64,000 nucleotides of DNA from Pseudomonas frederiksbergensis (GTDB lineage: Bacteria; Pseudomonadota; Gammaproteobacteria; Pseudomonadales; Pseudomonadaceae). Under the pieces are notes generated by a model. It was not told the DNA's origin and did not search any database. It worked only from the letters and a program-made list of their open reading frames with translations. Where the stretch lies: positions 1 through 64,000 of the forward strand of contig NZ_MOBP01000004.1 in NCBI RefSeq assembly GCF_003732665.1, in the 5' to 3' direction. Of this stretch, positions 1-9,037 are shown in pieces. How positions within the stretch are numbered: the first letter of the stretch is position 1; each line of letters starts with the position of its first letter. Both the position numbers and the translations under genes were made by a program.

Positions 1-53
1 AAAACGTAAAGGATGTCCCCGGTTTCGTTTGTAAAGGATGTTCCCGTTTCTAC
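1..53. mobile_element. Probable terminal end of an IS21-like insertion sequence (partial)
   Basis: Two near-identical direct repeats (about 6-21 and 32-46, core GTAAAGGATGTYCCCG) lie just inside an end reading ...TTTCTACA at 53. Multiple short terminal repeats inside a TG...CA boundary are a hallmark of IS21-family ends. The rest of the element would lie to the left of the window, so no transposase is visible. The family assignment is an inference from memory of such ends. Confidence 0.5.
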
Positions 54-127
54 ATCGCGAAGAGGCCATTACATCCAACATCTCTGTTGGCTGATGCACC
101 GCTTTCGCGAGCAAGCCGGCTCCCACA
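54..127. repeat. REP doublet, left arm truncated
   Basis: The right arm (about 100-127) and the spacer match the intact doublets at 3359 and 13328. The left arm begins only at tcgcgaag; its first half (tgtgggagcgggcttgc) is missing exactly where the putative IS end stops. Confidence 0.75.
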
Positions 128-144
128 TGGGGTCTGTGTGTTGC

Positions 145-891
145 TTACCGCCGGCGTTCCAGCGAGTAAACGAACGGTGCAACAATTTCGATGGAGCCGT
201 TGTTCAGCATGTCCGCCGGTGGCTTGGGCAGTGGCTGGGCACGTTTGATCATGTCCAAGGTCGCCCGGTCCAGGTCGGCGTTGCCGGAGCGGCCCACCAG
301 TTCGAACGACAACACGTTGCCTTCAGCATCGACCACGAAACGCAGACGGTTCAACCCTTCCTTGCCCCGGGACTGCGCGCTGGCCGGGTACTTTTTGTAC
401 TTGGCCAAGTGCGCGAGCAGGGTGCCTTGCCAACTGGCCTTGGCGGCCTGCTGGGCGGGCGATGGACCTGGCGCTGGCTGTGCGGATTTCTCGGTCGGGG
501 CCTGGGTCGGCTGCGCGTCGCTCGGTTTTTCCTCGGACGGCTTTTCCTTCGGCGGCTCCGGCTTTTTCTCTACAGGCTTGGGCGGTTGCGGCTTGGGCTT
601 GGGTTTGACCGGTTTCGGCACGGCAATTTCTGCCTTAGGCACTTCCGCCAGTTTCGGGATCGGTAACTCTTCCACCGGCGCTGGTGGCTGCGGCGGCGTG
701 ATCACCTTCGGCGGTGCCGGTGGTGGCGGGGCTGGAACCGGTGCCAACTCGACCATCATCGCCTGCGGTGGCAATTCGATCGGTGGGCGCACCGTCCAGT
801 TCACCGCCAGCGCAATGGCCAGCGCATGGACGCCCAGCACCACGGCCAGGCTCCCGCTGTAACGCGTCAGCTTATGGCGCGTCGTGATCAT
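145..891 (-). CDS. tonB: TonB energy transducer
   Basis: This 248-residue periplasm-spanning protein passes proton-motive energy from ExbB/ExbD to TonB-dependent outer-membrane receptors for siderophores and other ligands. A single signal anchor spans about residues 13-33. A Pro/Lys/Glu-rich linker follows (about 45-150, with many PP and PKP runs), then the TonB C-terminal fold from about 160 (YPASAQSRGKEG and RFVVDAEGNV). His22 lies in the membrane segment, but the serine four residues earlier in the classical SxxxH motif is Val18. It is the last gene of exbB-exbD-tonB, and its start overlaps the exbD stop by 4 bp, indicating translational coupling. Paralogues are common in Pseudomonas, so this need not be the main iron-uptake TonB. 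Confidence 0.95.
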   Translation of the reverse strand: MITTRHKLTRYSGSLAVVLGVHALAIALAVNWTVRPPIELPPQAMMVELAPVPAPPPPAPPKVITPPQPPAPVEELPIPKLAEVPKAEIAVPKPVKPKPKPQPPKPVEKKPEPPKEKPSEEKPSDAQPTQAPTEKSAQPAPGPSPAQQAAKASWQGTLLAHLAKYKKYPASAQSRGKEGLNRLRFVVDAEGNVLSFELVGRSGNADLDRATLDMIKRAQPLPKPPADMLNNGSIEIVAPFVYSLERRR

Positions 892-1316
892 TTCTTGACT
901 GCCGTCTCAAGCCCGACCAGACCCACCTTCAGGTAACCGGCGGAGCGCAGGTTGTCCATCACGCTCATCAGGTCGCCGTAATCCACGCCTTTATCGGCCT
1001 GGAAGAAGATCGTCGTGTCTTTCTTGCCCTTGGTCCGGGCGTCGAGGGTGGCGCCGAGTGCTCCGGCCTTCACTTCGTCTTCACCGAGGAACAGGCGCTG
1101 GTCAGCTTTTACACTGAGGAACACCGGTTTCTCCGGCCGTGGCGCCGGTTTGGCGCTGGAGGCGGGCAGGTCGACCTTGATGTCCACGGTGGCCAACGGC
1201 GCGGCGACCATGAAGATGATCAACAGCACCAGCATCACGTCGATAAACGGCGTGACGTTGATTTCGTGGTTCTCGGCCAGATCGTCGTCTGCGCCTTCTT
1301 TCAAATGCAAGCCCAT
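888..1316 (-). CDS. exbD: Biopolymer transport protein ExbD
   Basis: This 142-residue ExbD/TolR-family protein forms the proton channel with ExbB and energises TonB. It has a short cytoplasmic N-terminus, one transmembrane helix (about 22-43) carrying the essential membrane aspartate in PFIDVMLVLLIIF (Asp26), and a periplasmic domain with the DLP motif after the helix. Length is normal for the family. It sits 6 bp after the exbB stop and overlaps tonB by 4 bp, so the three genes are one operon. TolR would be the alternative, but no tol genes are nearby and the tonB neighbour decides for ExbD. Confidence 0.95.
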   Translation of the reverse strand: MGLHLKEGADDDLAENHEINVTPFIDVMLVLLIIFMVAAPLATVDIKVDLPASSAKPAPRPEKPVFLSVKADQRLFLGEDEVKAGALGATLDARTKGKKDTTIFFQADKGVDYGDLMSVMDNLRSAGYLKVGLVGLETAVKK

Positions 1317-1322
1317 GGCTGA

Positions 1323-2288
1323 TTACCCTACTTTGACCACGTGGGGTTGCGTGGAGCGCTCAGCGGTCGGCAGGTGATCCAGATCACGGCTGACCAGCAA
1401 CAGGACTTCAGCAGAGGCGTCCGACACCTGCGCCTTGTAACCGGCGATGGAGCGGGCGAAGACGTTGTAGATGACAACGGCAGGAATCGCGGCAACCAGA
1501 CCCAGCGCAGTAGCCAACAGGGCTTCGGCGATGCCGGGAGCCACGACGGCGAGGTTGGTGGTCTGGGTTTTGGCAATGCCGATGAAGCTGTTCATGATGC
1601 CCCACACGGTGCCGAACAAACCTACGAACGGCGCGGTGGAACCGATGGTGGCGAGCACGCCGGTGCCGCTGCTCATGTTGCGACCGCAGGCGGCAACCAG
1701 ACGCTCGAGGCGGAAGGCAACACGTTCCTTGATGCCTTCTTTCTCGCGGCTGTTGGCCGACAGGCGCATTTCTTCCAGGGCGTCGTGGACCAGCAGATGG
1801 GCGAGGGTGCCTTGCTTGGTCGCGGTGGCGCTGGCTTCTTTAAGGGTGGTGGCTTTCTTCAGGTGGACGATCTCACCGCGCAGACGACGCTTGGCGCCCA
1901 TCAGTTCGAAGCCCTTGGCGATCCAGATGGTCCAGGTGATGATCGAAGCGATGGCCAGGCCGATCATCACGATTTTCACGATAATATCGGCGTTCTGGTA
2001 CATGCCCCATGGCGACAGGTCGTGGGCCATGCCCAGGGAATTGTCCGGTTCGAGGACTTCTGGCGCGTCTTCGGCGTTGGCGTCCAAAGCCGGATCGGTT
2101 GCAGCAGGTGCTACGACGGGAGCGGCATGATCAGCCGGGGCCGCAGCCGTGGCGGCAGGAGCGGCTGGGGCTTGTGCATCAGCGAAAGCGGCGACAGGTG
2201 CCAGCATCAGGCTGAGCAGCAGAGCGGCCACAGCGCTCCAGGCGCGAGGTCGTTTGGTTGGCGAAGCGGGGAATTGATTGCGTGTCAT
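1323..2288 (-). CDS. exbB: ExbB / TonB-system proton channel subunit, with N-terminal signal-like extension
   Basis: This 321-residue MotA/TolQ/ExbB-family proton channel works with ExbD to power TonB. The start at 2288 gives a signal-peptide-like N-terminus (hydrophobic 18-36) and then an Ala/Pro-rich periplasmic stretch to about residue 95. The reading frame is open farther upstream, but that part is not protein-like. The three family helices fall at about 103-125, 208-235 and 253-278, with the conserved GTVWGIM and LLATALGLVAAIPA segments in the last two. The long alanine-rich N-terminus is typical of Pseudomonas and Xanthomonas ExbB rather than E. coli ExbB. First gene of the operon, divergent from the epimerase gene; I saw no convincing Fur box upstream. 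Confidence 0.93.
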   Translation of the reverse strand: MTRNQFPASPTKRPRAWSAVAALLLSLMLAPVAAFADAQAPAAPAATAAAPADHAAPVVAPAATDPALDANAEDAPEVLEPDNSLGMAHDLSPWGMYQNADIIVKIVMIGLAIASIITWTIWIAKGFELMGAKRRLRGEIVHLKKATTLKEASATATKQGTLAHLLVHDALEEMRLSANSREKEGIKERVAFRLERLVAACGRNMSSGTGVLATIGSTAPFVGLFGTVWGIMNSFIGIAKTQTTNLAVVAPGIAEALLATALGLVAAIPAVVIYNVFARSIAGYKAQVSDASAEVLLLVSRDLDHLPTAERSTQPHVVKVG

Positions 2289-2477
2289 GCTGGCCGGACC
2301 TGAGAGAAAAATAGGGTAAATGTTCTTCCAGGCCTCGTAAGGCCGAGAACAAAAGTGGCCGGCATTATTGCAAGTAATTCTTGTTAACAAAAGTAATGGC
2401 TTCTCTTTTTTTCCTCCATTGCTAGCCGCTCGTCCTGTGCGGGCGCTAGTCTGTACCTTTCCTGTGGGAGTTTTCTG

Positions 2478-3335
2478 ATGTCCGCGCCATCTGTTTTGAT
2501 CGCCGGCTGCGGTGATGTCGGCAGCCGTTTGGCCACGCAGTTGCTGGCTGCCGGGTGGGAGGTGCACGGCTTGCGGCGTGACATCTCGCGTCTGCCCGAA
2601 GGGGTGATTGGCGTTGCCGGTGACCTGTTCAACAAAGACTGCCCGCAAACCTGGCCCATCGGTGCGGTGGATTACCTGGTGTATTGCGCGGCGGCCACCG
2701 ATCGTGATGAGGCGGGTTACCGCGCCGCTTATATTCAGGGTTTGCAGCACGTGCTGGAGTGGCTGGGCGATTACGGGCAAGTGCCCAATCGGTTGCTGTT
2801 CGTTTCCAGCAGCAGTGTTTATGGCCAGCAGGATGGCGAGTGGGTCGACGAGACTTCGCCGACCGTCGCGGCTGGTTATTCCGGGGCGGTGATGCTGGAG
2901 GCTGAGCAGGTTGCGCTCAATAGCGGCATCCCGGCGAGCATCGTGCGTCTGACCGGGATTTACGGTCCGGGACGCGAATTTCTGCTGACTCAGGTGCGTC
3001 GCGGCTATCGCGTGGCGATTGATCCGCCGTTATATGGCAACCGCATTCACTCGGACGATGCGGCGGGGTTGATGGCGTATCTGCTGGAGGCGGATCAGCG
3101 GGGTGTGGCGCTGGATGACATCTATATCGGTGTCGATGACGCGCCCGCGCCGCTGGCGGAAGTGGTGGGTTGGTTGCGCGAATACCTGGGCGTAACCGAA
3201 TGGGCCGAGGAGGAGAGCGTGCGCCGCACGGGCAGCAAGCGTTGCAGTAATGCCCGGGCCAAGGCGTTGGGTTGGGCGCCGAAGTATCCGAGTTATCGCG
3301 AAGGCTACGCCGCGATTCTCGAATCCAGCCGCTAA
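2478..3335 (+). CDS. NAD(P)-dependent epimerase/dehydratase-like SDR protein (YeeZ-type)
   Basis: This 285-residue extended short-chain dehydrogenase has an N-terminal Rossmann motif VLIAGCGDVGSR (about 6-17) and the FVSSSSVYG strand of atypical sugar-epimerase-like SDRs. The expected catalytic YxxxK is degraded: Tyr sits in AGYSGAVMLE with no lysine four residues on. Such members often bind cofactor without a known reaction, so the substrate is unknown. It is transcribed alone, divergently from exbB, and is followed by a REP doublet. Start ATG at 2478 follows GTGGGAG at a suitable distance. Confidence 0.75.
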   Translation: MSAPSVLIAGCGDVGSRLATQLLAAGWEVHGLRRDISRLPEGVIGVAGDLFNKDCPQTWPIGAVDYLVYCAAATDRDEAGYRAAYIQGLQHVLEWLGDYGQVPNRLLFVSSSSVYGQQDGEWVDETSPTVAAGYSGAVMLEAEQVALNSGIPASIVRLTGIYGPGREFLLTQVRRGYRVAIDPPLYGNRIHSDDAAGLMAYLLEADQRGVALDDIYIGVDDAPAPLAEVVGWLREYLGVTEWAEEESVRRTGSKRCSNARAKALGWAPKYPSYREGYAAILESSR

Positions 3336-3358
3336 CTTCCAAACACCACAAACCAAAT

Positions 3359-3447
3359 GTGGGAGCGGGCTTGCTCGCGAAGGGGCCATAACATTCAACA
3401 TCTTCGTTGACTGTTAAGCCGCTTTCGCGAGCAAGCCCGCTCCCACA
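3359..3447. repeat. REP doublet (REPIN-like)
   Basis: Inverted arms tgtgggagcgggcttgctcg and its complement flank a spacer of about 40 bp. It lies between the convergent epimerase and lipoprotein genes. The spacer is nearly the same as that at 13328. Confidence 0.85.
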
Positions 3448-3475
3448 ATGGTTTTGTGCAGGCTTTGAATCCGGT

Positions 3476-4216
3476 TTATTGCTTTTCCAGCAACCACTTG
3501 CGATCACCCGGCGTGAACTGCGGCATTTCATCCGCCTGCGCCGTGTTCACCGCCTGGAAAATCTCCAGTTCCTTGCCCTTGCGCGCAAAGATCCAGGTGT
3601 TGCCCTGGCCATTTTGCTGCAGCCACATATTGTCGTTGCCGCCGCTCATCGAGGCGCAGTCGCCCGCCAGGCACAGGGCATAACGGTCCGCACCCGGCAG
3701 GCCGGACACTTGGCCATCCGCCTGGAATTGTACGGTGCTGCCTTCACCCTGGCCGTTGACGATTTTCCAGCTGCCGCCCATGTAAGCCGTGTACAACGCG
3801 CGTTCGAAGCTGGCGCCAATCGGTGCCCCTTCCGGGACCGGAATCAAGGCACGGTCGAAGACTTGCGCGGGTTCGTTATCGTTAGCGACCTGGCTCAGTT
3901 GCTTGCCGTCGCGTCGCAGTTCGCTGGCGGAGCTGCCATAGAAGTCGACTTTCCAGGCGCCGGACTCATCCGCCAGCAGCTTGCCTTCGACGTTTTCAAA
4001 ACCGTTGGTGTAGCGGGCCTGACCGGCCTTGGTGTTGACGTCCCATTCCAGGTTCGGACCGTAAGCCTGGAGCGCTTCGCGCAGGGGGCCGCCCTTGGAG
4101 GCAGCATCGATGGCCACCTGGTTGATCCAGGTGCCGCTGATGTCGCGGTCGGCAGGATTGCTGGCGCAGCCGCCGAGGAAAACGGCGAGCAAGGAGAGGG
4201 CAAGCGCTTTGCGCAT
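3476..4216 (-). CDS. Predicted lipoprotein with META/HslJ-like C-terminal region
   Basis: A 246-residue protein with a lipoprotein signal peptide: basic MRK, a hydrophobic core and lipobox LGGC with acylated Cys17. The next residues are A and S, not D, which suggests outer-membrane sorting. The region after about 150 (GSWKIVNGQGEG, FQADGQVSGLPGADRY) resembles a META/HslJ domain, although the usual GCN is GAD. Two later cysteines (in ALCLAGDC) may form a disulfide. The function is not known to me. It is downstream of ridA, with a terminator-like hairpin between them, so it is probably transcribed from its own promoter. Confidence 0.7.
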   Translation of the reverse strand: MRKALALSLLAVFLGGCASNPADRDISGTWINQVAIDAASKGGPLREALQAYGPNLEWDVNTKAGQARYTNGFENVEGKLLADESGAWKVDFYGSSASELRRDGKQLSQVANDNEPAQVFDRALIPVPEGAPIGASFERALYTAYMGGSWKIVNGQGEGSTVQFQADGQVSGLPGADRYALCLAGDCASMSGGNDNMWLQQNGQGNTWIFARKGKELEIFQAVNTAQADEMPQFTPGDRKWLLEKQ

Positions 4217-4230
4217 GGTGGAATCCTTTC

Positions 4231-4266
4231 AAAACGAAAACGGCGCAGCCTGAGCAGGCTGCGCCG
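4231..4266 (-). terminator. Rho-independent terminator after ridA
   Basis: On the minus strand GGCGCAGCCTG / CAGGCTGCGCC forms a strong stem with a 3-base loop, followed by GTTTTCGTTTT. It lies between ridA and the lipoprotein gene. Confidence 0.65.
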
Positions 4267-4272
4267 GATGTA

Positions 4273-4653
4273 TTACTCGATGACCAGAATGGCGTCCATT
4301 TCTACCTGCGAACCCTTTGGCAGGGCAGCAACGCCGATGGCGGCGCGGGCAGGGTAGGGTTGGTCAAAGTATTTGCCCATGATCTCGTTGACCTTGGCGA
4401 AGTGGCTCAGATCGGTGAGGAAGATGTTCAGTTTGACGATGTCCTTGAACGAACCGCCAGCGGCTTCAGCCACGGCTTTCAGGTTCTCGAACACCTGGAC
4501 GGTCTGGGCTTCGAAGCCTTCGACCAGTTCCATGGTTTTTGGGTCCAGGGGAATCTGACCCGACATGTAGACGGTATTGCCAGCCTTGATCGCCTGGGAA
4601 TAAGTGCCGATGGCGGCCGGGGCTTTGTCGCTGGTGATAACAGTCTTGGTCAT
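4273..4653 (-). CDS. ridA: RidA reactive enamine/imine deaminase
   Basis: This 126-residue YjgF/YER057c/UK114-family protein forms trimers that hydrolyse reactive 2-aminoacrylate-type enamines/imines released by PLP enzymes, protecting other PLP enzymes. The family signature is clear: catalytic Arg in [16 protein letters not shown] (about Arg105), [10 protein letters not shown], and a C-terminal VEMDAILV. It follows spoT on the same strand after a short gap, so it probably belongs to the rpoZ-spoT transcript. A second family member is encoded beside dadA at 32349. Confidence 0.95.
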   Translation of the reverse strand: MTKTVITSDKAPAAIGTYSQAIKAGNTVYMSGQIPLDPKTMELVEGFEAQTVQVFENLKAVAEAAGGSFKDIVKLNIFLTDLSHFAKVNEIMGKYFDQPYPARAAIGVAALPKGSQVEMDAILVIE

Positions 4654-4677
4654 GAATGACTCCTTGTAATGGATGGG

Positions 4678-6783
4678 CTACGCACGCATGCGGGTGATGC
4701 GAATCACCCCGGTCAAGGCGCGCAGTTTCTTGATCACGCGGGCCAGGTGCACACGGTCGTGCACGCTGACCACCAGTTGGACCACGCTGATGCGACCATC
4801 GCGCTCGTCCATGCTGATTTTTTCGATATTGCCGTCGGCCGCGTTGACGCTGCTGGCCAGCAGGGCGATCAGGCCGCGCTGATGTTCCAGTTCGACGCGC
4901 AGCTCGACGTTGAATTCGCCGGTGACATCCTTGGCCCACGAGAGCTGGATGCATTTCTCCGGGTTGTGGCGGATTTCGCTGATGTTGCGGCAGTTGTCCA
5001 GGTGCACGACCATGCCTTTGCCGGCGGACAGGTGCCCGACAATCGGGTCGCCCGGGATCGGTGTGCAGCACTTGGCGTAGCTGAGCACCAGGCCCTCGGT
5101 GCCGCGAATCGCCAGCGGACCTTCCGCGCTCGGCAGTTGCTCGCCTTCGCCCAGCAGGCGGCGGGCGACCACATAGGCCATGCGGTTGCCCAGGCCAATG
5201 TCTTCGAGCAGGTCTTCGATCAGTTCGAGGCGGTACTCGGTGAGCATCGCCTTGACGCGCTCGGCCGGGACTTTGTCCAGGGAGCTGTCGAAACCGTTGA
5301 GCACCTTGTTCAGCAAACGCTCGCCGAGGCTGATGGATTCGGAGCGGCGTTGCAGTTTCAGCGCATGGCGGATGTGGGTCCGCGCCTTGCCGGTGACCAC
5401 GAAATTGAGCCACGCCGGGTTCGGCCGTGCGCCAGGGGCGCTGACAATTTCGACCGTGGAGCCACTTTGCAGCGGTTCGGACAGTGGTGCGAGGCGGCGA
5501 TTGATCCGGCAGGCGATGCAGCTATTGCCGACGTCGGTGTGCACCGCGTAAGCGAAATCCACCGCCGTGGAGCCTTTGGGCAGCTCCATGATCCGGCCTT
5601 TTGGCGTGAACACGTAGACCTCGTCCGGGAACAGGTCGATCTTCACGCTTTCGATGAATTCCAGCGAGTTGCCGGCGCGTTGCTGCATTTCCAGCACGCC
5701 TTTGACCCACTGGCGGGCGCGGGCGTGAGTGCCTTTAGGCTGCTCGTCGCCACTGGATTTGTACAGCCAATGGGCGGCGATGCCGTTGTTGGCCATCTCT
5801 TCCATTTCGCGGGTGCGGATCTGGATCTCGATCGGTACGCCGTGCATGCCGAACAATGTGGTGTGCAGCGACTGATAGCCGTTGGCCTTGGGGATCGCGA
5901 TGTAATCCTTGAAGCGACCCGGCAACGGTTTGTACAAATTATGCACAGCACCCAGCACGCGGTAGCAGGTATCGACCTTGTCGACGATGATCCGGAACGC
6001 GTAGACGTCCATGATCTCGTTGAAGGCCCGACGCTTGCCGCGCATTTTCTTGTAGATGCCGTAGAGGTGTTTCTGGCGCCCGCTGACTTCGCCCTGGATT
6101 TCATCAATCGCCAGGCAGTGGCTCAGGGACTCTTCGATCTTGTTGACGATTTCCTTGCGGTTGCCCCGGGCGCGCTTGACCGCCTGGTTGATCCGCGCGG
6201 AACGCATCGGGTGCATGGCCTTGAAGCCGAGGTCTTCGAACTCTATGCGGATGGCGTGCATGCCCAGCCGATTGGCGATGGGCGCATAGATTTCCAGGGT
6301 TTCCTTGGCGATGCGCCGGCGTTTTTCGCCGGACAGCACTTCCAGCGTGCGCATGTTGTGCAGGCGGTCGGCGAGCTTGACCAGGATCACGCGAATATCG
6401 CGGGCCATGGCCATGGCCATTTTCTGGAAGTTTTCGGCCTGGGCCTCGGCCTTGGTCTCGAAGTTCATCTGGGTCAGTTTGCTGACCCCATCGACCAGTT
6501 CGGCCACGGTTTCGCCGAACTGCGCTTGCAGCGCCTCTTTGGCAATCCCGGTGTCTTCGATCACGTCATGCAGCATGGCTGCCATCAGGCTCTGATGGTC
6601 CATGTGCATGTCGGCAAGAATATTCGCCACGGCAAGAGGATGCGTGACGTACGCCTCGCCGCTACGGCGGCGTTGGCCGTCGTGGGCTTGTTCGGCGTAG
6701 AAATACGCTCGGCGGACCAGGTTCACCTGGTCCTTGCCGAGGTAGGTCGATAAGCGATCGGCGAGGGCGTCTATGCTCGGCAT
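4678..6783 (-). CDS. spoT: Bifunctional (p)ppGpp synthetase/hydrolase SpoT
   Basis: 701 residues, full length for SpoT. The enzyme makes and degrades the stringent-response alarmone (p)ppGpp. Order of domains: N-terminal HD hydrolase (HPLAVANILADMH and MLHDVIEDT, about 45-80), synthetase (about 230-340, with AIPKANGYQSLHTTLFG), TGS (about 390-450, VDFAYAVHTDVGNSC), helical and zinc-finger-like region (SYAKCCTPIPGD), then ACT (about 625-701). An intact HD motif argues for SpoT rather than RelA. It lies 57 bp after rpoZ and before ridA, the usual rpoZ-spoT order in gammaproteobacteria. Confidence 0.97.
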   Translation of the reverse strand: MPSIDALADRLSTYLGKDQVNLVRRAYFYAEQAHDGQRRRSGEAYVTHPLAVANILADMHMDHQSLMAAMLHDVIEDTGIAKEALQAQFGETVAELVDGVSKLTQMNFETKAEAQAENFQKMAMAMARDIRVILVKLADRLHNMRTLEVLSGEKRRRIAKETLEIYAPIANRLGMHAIRIEFEDLGFKAMHPMRSARINQAVKRARGNRKEIVNKIEESLSHCLAIDEIQGEVSGRQKHLYGIYKKMRGKRRAFNEIMDVYAFRIIVDKVDTCYRVLGAVHNLYKPLPGRFKDYIAIPKANGYQSLHTTLFGMHGVPIEIQIRTREMEEMANNGIAAHWLYKSSGDEQPKGTHARARQWVKGVLEMQQRAGNSLEFIESVKIDLFPDEVYVFTPKGRIMELPKGSTAVDFAYAVHTDVGNSCIACRINRRLAPLSEPLQSGSTVEIVSAPGARPNPAWLNFVVTGKARTHIRHALKLQRRSESISLGERLLNKVLNGFDSSLDKVPAERVKAMLTEYRLELIEDLLEDIGLGNRMAYVVARRLLGEGEQLPSAEGPLAIRGTEGLVLSYAKCCTPIPGDPIVGHLSAGKGMVVHLDNCRNISEIRHNPEKCIQLSWAKDVTGEFNVELRVELEHQRGLIALLASSVNAADGNIEKISMDERDGRISVVQLVVSVHDRVHLARVIKKLRALTGVIRITRMRA

Positions 6784-6840
6784 GATAACTCCTGCCGTTC
6801 GCTGTGACCCCGCGCCGTGCTACGTCGACCAGGCATAGGC

Positions 6841-7104
6841 TTAGACGGCCTCGTTGGACTCGTCCTCGAACGCTGCGAACAGCGGTTCGTCTTCGACGAT
6901 TTCAGCATTGGCGATGAACTCATAGCTCATCAGGCCTTCAGCGATTTCACGCAGCGCTACAACGGTAGGCTTGTCGTTTTCCCACTGAACCAGTGGCTCT
7001 TTGCCGCCGGTGGCCAGTTGACGGGCACGTTTGGTGGACAGCATGACCAGCTCAAAACGGTTTTCCACGTGGTTCAGGCAGTCTTCAACGGTTACGCGGG
7101 CCAT
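6841..7104 (-). CDS. rpoZ: RNA polymerase omega subunit
   Basis: An 87-residue omega subunit that aids assembly of RNA polymerase; in E. coli omega forms part of one (p)ppGpp site. The N-terminus [20 protein letters not shown] and the following [11 protein letters not shown] are diagnostic. The acidic C-terminus is typical. It directly precedes spoT, linking the enzyme that makes the alarmone to a subunit of its target. It is separated from gmk by a terminator-like hairpin. Confidence 0.97.
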   Translation of the reverse strand: MARVTVEDCLNHVENRFELVMLSTKRARQLATGGKEPLVQWENDKPTVVALREIAEGLMSYEFIANAEIVEDEPLFAAFEDESNEAV

Positions 7105-7167
7105 GGTATTCCTCGGAGCGAATGCAATATGCGCGCTGCCCGGTTGGGCGAGCGGACTCGACAGTTT

Positions 7168-7204
7168 AAAAAATCACCAGCGATTAGGGAAGCGCTGATT
7201 TTTT
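7168..7204. terminator. Terminator-like hairpin between gmk and rpoZ
   Basis: AAAAAATCAccAGCG and CGCTgATTTTTT pair with an A-run on one side and a T-run on the other, so it can act in either direction. On the minus strand it would end gmk transcripts. rpoZ would then need its own promoter or read-through. Confidence 0.55.
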
Positions 7205-7271
7205 GACCAAGCCCTTCAACGCGCTGCAAGTGCCAATGTAAAGCCCTTGCAGCGGTTTTGGGAAGAGCTGT

Positions 7272-7904
<633 letters not shown>

Positions 7905-8768
7905 TTACTCTATGTTCTGTACTTGTTCGCGCATCTGCTCGATCAACACTTTGAGGTTGACCGCAGCCTGAGTGCTGCGCGGGTCGAAGGCTTTGGAGCC
8001 CAGTGTGTTGGCTTCGCGGTTGAGTTCCTGCATCAGGAAGTCCAGGCGCCGACCGGCTGCGCCGCCGGACTTGAGTACCCGGCGAACTTCAATAATGTGG
8101 GTGCTCAGGCGATCCAGTTCTTCGGCGACGTCGCTCTTTTGCGCAAGCATGACCATTTCCTGCTCCAGGCGTTGCGGGTCCATCTCGGCTTTCATGTCGG
8201 CAAAGCGGTCGAGGACTTTCTGGCGCTGGGTGGCGAGCATCTGCGGGACCAGTTCGCGCAGGGTCACCACGTCTTCTTCAATGGAGGTCAGGCGCTCGTT
8301 GATCAGGCGTGCCAGCTCCGCGCCTTCGCGCTCGCGGCCGGCCTTCAGCTCTTTCAAGCCTTGATTGAATAGCGCCAGTGCCTCGGCATTCAGGGCTTGC
8401 GGGTCAGTAGCGTCGCCCACCAGCACGCCCGGCCAGGCCAGGACTTCCAGCGGGTTCAACGCTGCCGGGTTCTTGATCAGGCCGGCAATCGTTTCGGCGG
8501 CCGCGACCAATTGAGCGGCGCGCTCGCGATCCACTTGCAGGGTTTTGCCGGTGCTTTCTTCAGTAAAGCGCAGAGTGCATTCCAGCTTGCCTCGGGAAAT
8601 GCCCTGGCGCAACGCTTCGCGGACCGCGCCTTCGAGGTCGCGAAAGGATTCCGGCAGGCGCAGGTGCGGCTCCAGGTAGCGGCTGTTGACCGAGCGCAGT
8701 TCCCAGCTCAGGGTGCCTTGGACGCCGGCGTTTTCGACGCGGGCAAAGGCGGTCATGCTGTGCACCAT
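7905..8768 (-). CDS. yicC: YicC-family endoribonuclease
   Basis: With the start at 8768 (MVHSMTAFARVEN) the protein is 287 residues, the same length as E. coli YicC; a longer upstream frame is not protein-like. YicC proteins are endoribonucleases affecting RNA turnover. Visible motifs are SMTAFAR near the N-terminus, the ELRSVNSRYLE segment and a C-terminal DFLMQELNREANTLGSK region typical of the DUF1732 part. It is the promoter-proximal gene of the yicC-gmk pair and diverges from rph, another RNA-processing gene. Confidence 0.93.
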   Translation of the reverse strand: MVHSMTAFARVENAGVQGTLSWELRSVNSRYLEPHLRLPESFRDLEGAVREALRQGISRGKLECTLRFTEESTGKTLQVDRERAAQLVAAAETIAGLIKNPAALNPLEVLAWPGVLVGDATDPQALNAEALALFNQGLKELKAGREREGAELARLINERLTSIEEDVVTLRELVPQMLATQRQKVLDRFADMKAEMDPQRLEQEMVMLAQKSDVAEELDRLSTHIIEVRRVLKSGGAAGRRLDFLMQELNREANTLGSKAFDPRSTQAAVNLKVLIEQMREQVQNIE

Positions 8769-8971
8769 GGAGGACCTCGCAATGCAGGCCGGCGCGAAAC
8801 CGTTGGGCTTCGCGGACCCGATATCAATGAATGTAAGCCGACTGGCAGCAAAGGCGCAGGATTGTAGCGCAGTGGGGCGGATGCGCCCAAACACACCCTG
8901 TGACAAAGGGCTGCACGCCGTCGGTTAAGCACTGTTCGCGGGCTTCAGCCGTCGGCCGGATTTTTTAGAAG

Positions 8972-9000
8972 TGCCCGTTCGTGGCTCACGGCTCTATAAT
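8972..9000 (+). promoter_or_regulatory. Candidate promoter of rph
   Basis: A perfect TATAAT (8995-9000) lies 37 bp before the rph start codon. The -35 region at 17-bp spacing (TGCCCG) is poor, so only the -10 is persuasive. Confidence 0.5.
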
Positions 9001-9037
9001 GCTCCGCAGTTTTCCGTCCCCAGTACAGGTATTCCCT

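Noticed and set aside
2289-2477. Fur box in the exbB upstream region
   Set aside because: CAAGTAATTCTTG near 2380 is a short imperfect palindrome but does not fit the 19-bp Fur consensus well enough.
4669-6753. A 694-codon open frame antisense to spoT
   Set aside because: It is the mirror of a GC-rich, fully convincing gene; the protein has low-complexity composition and no domains.
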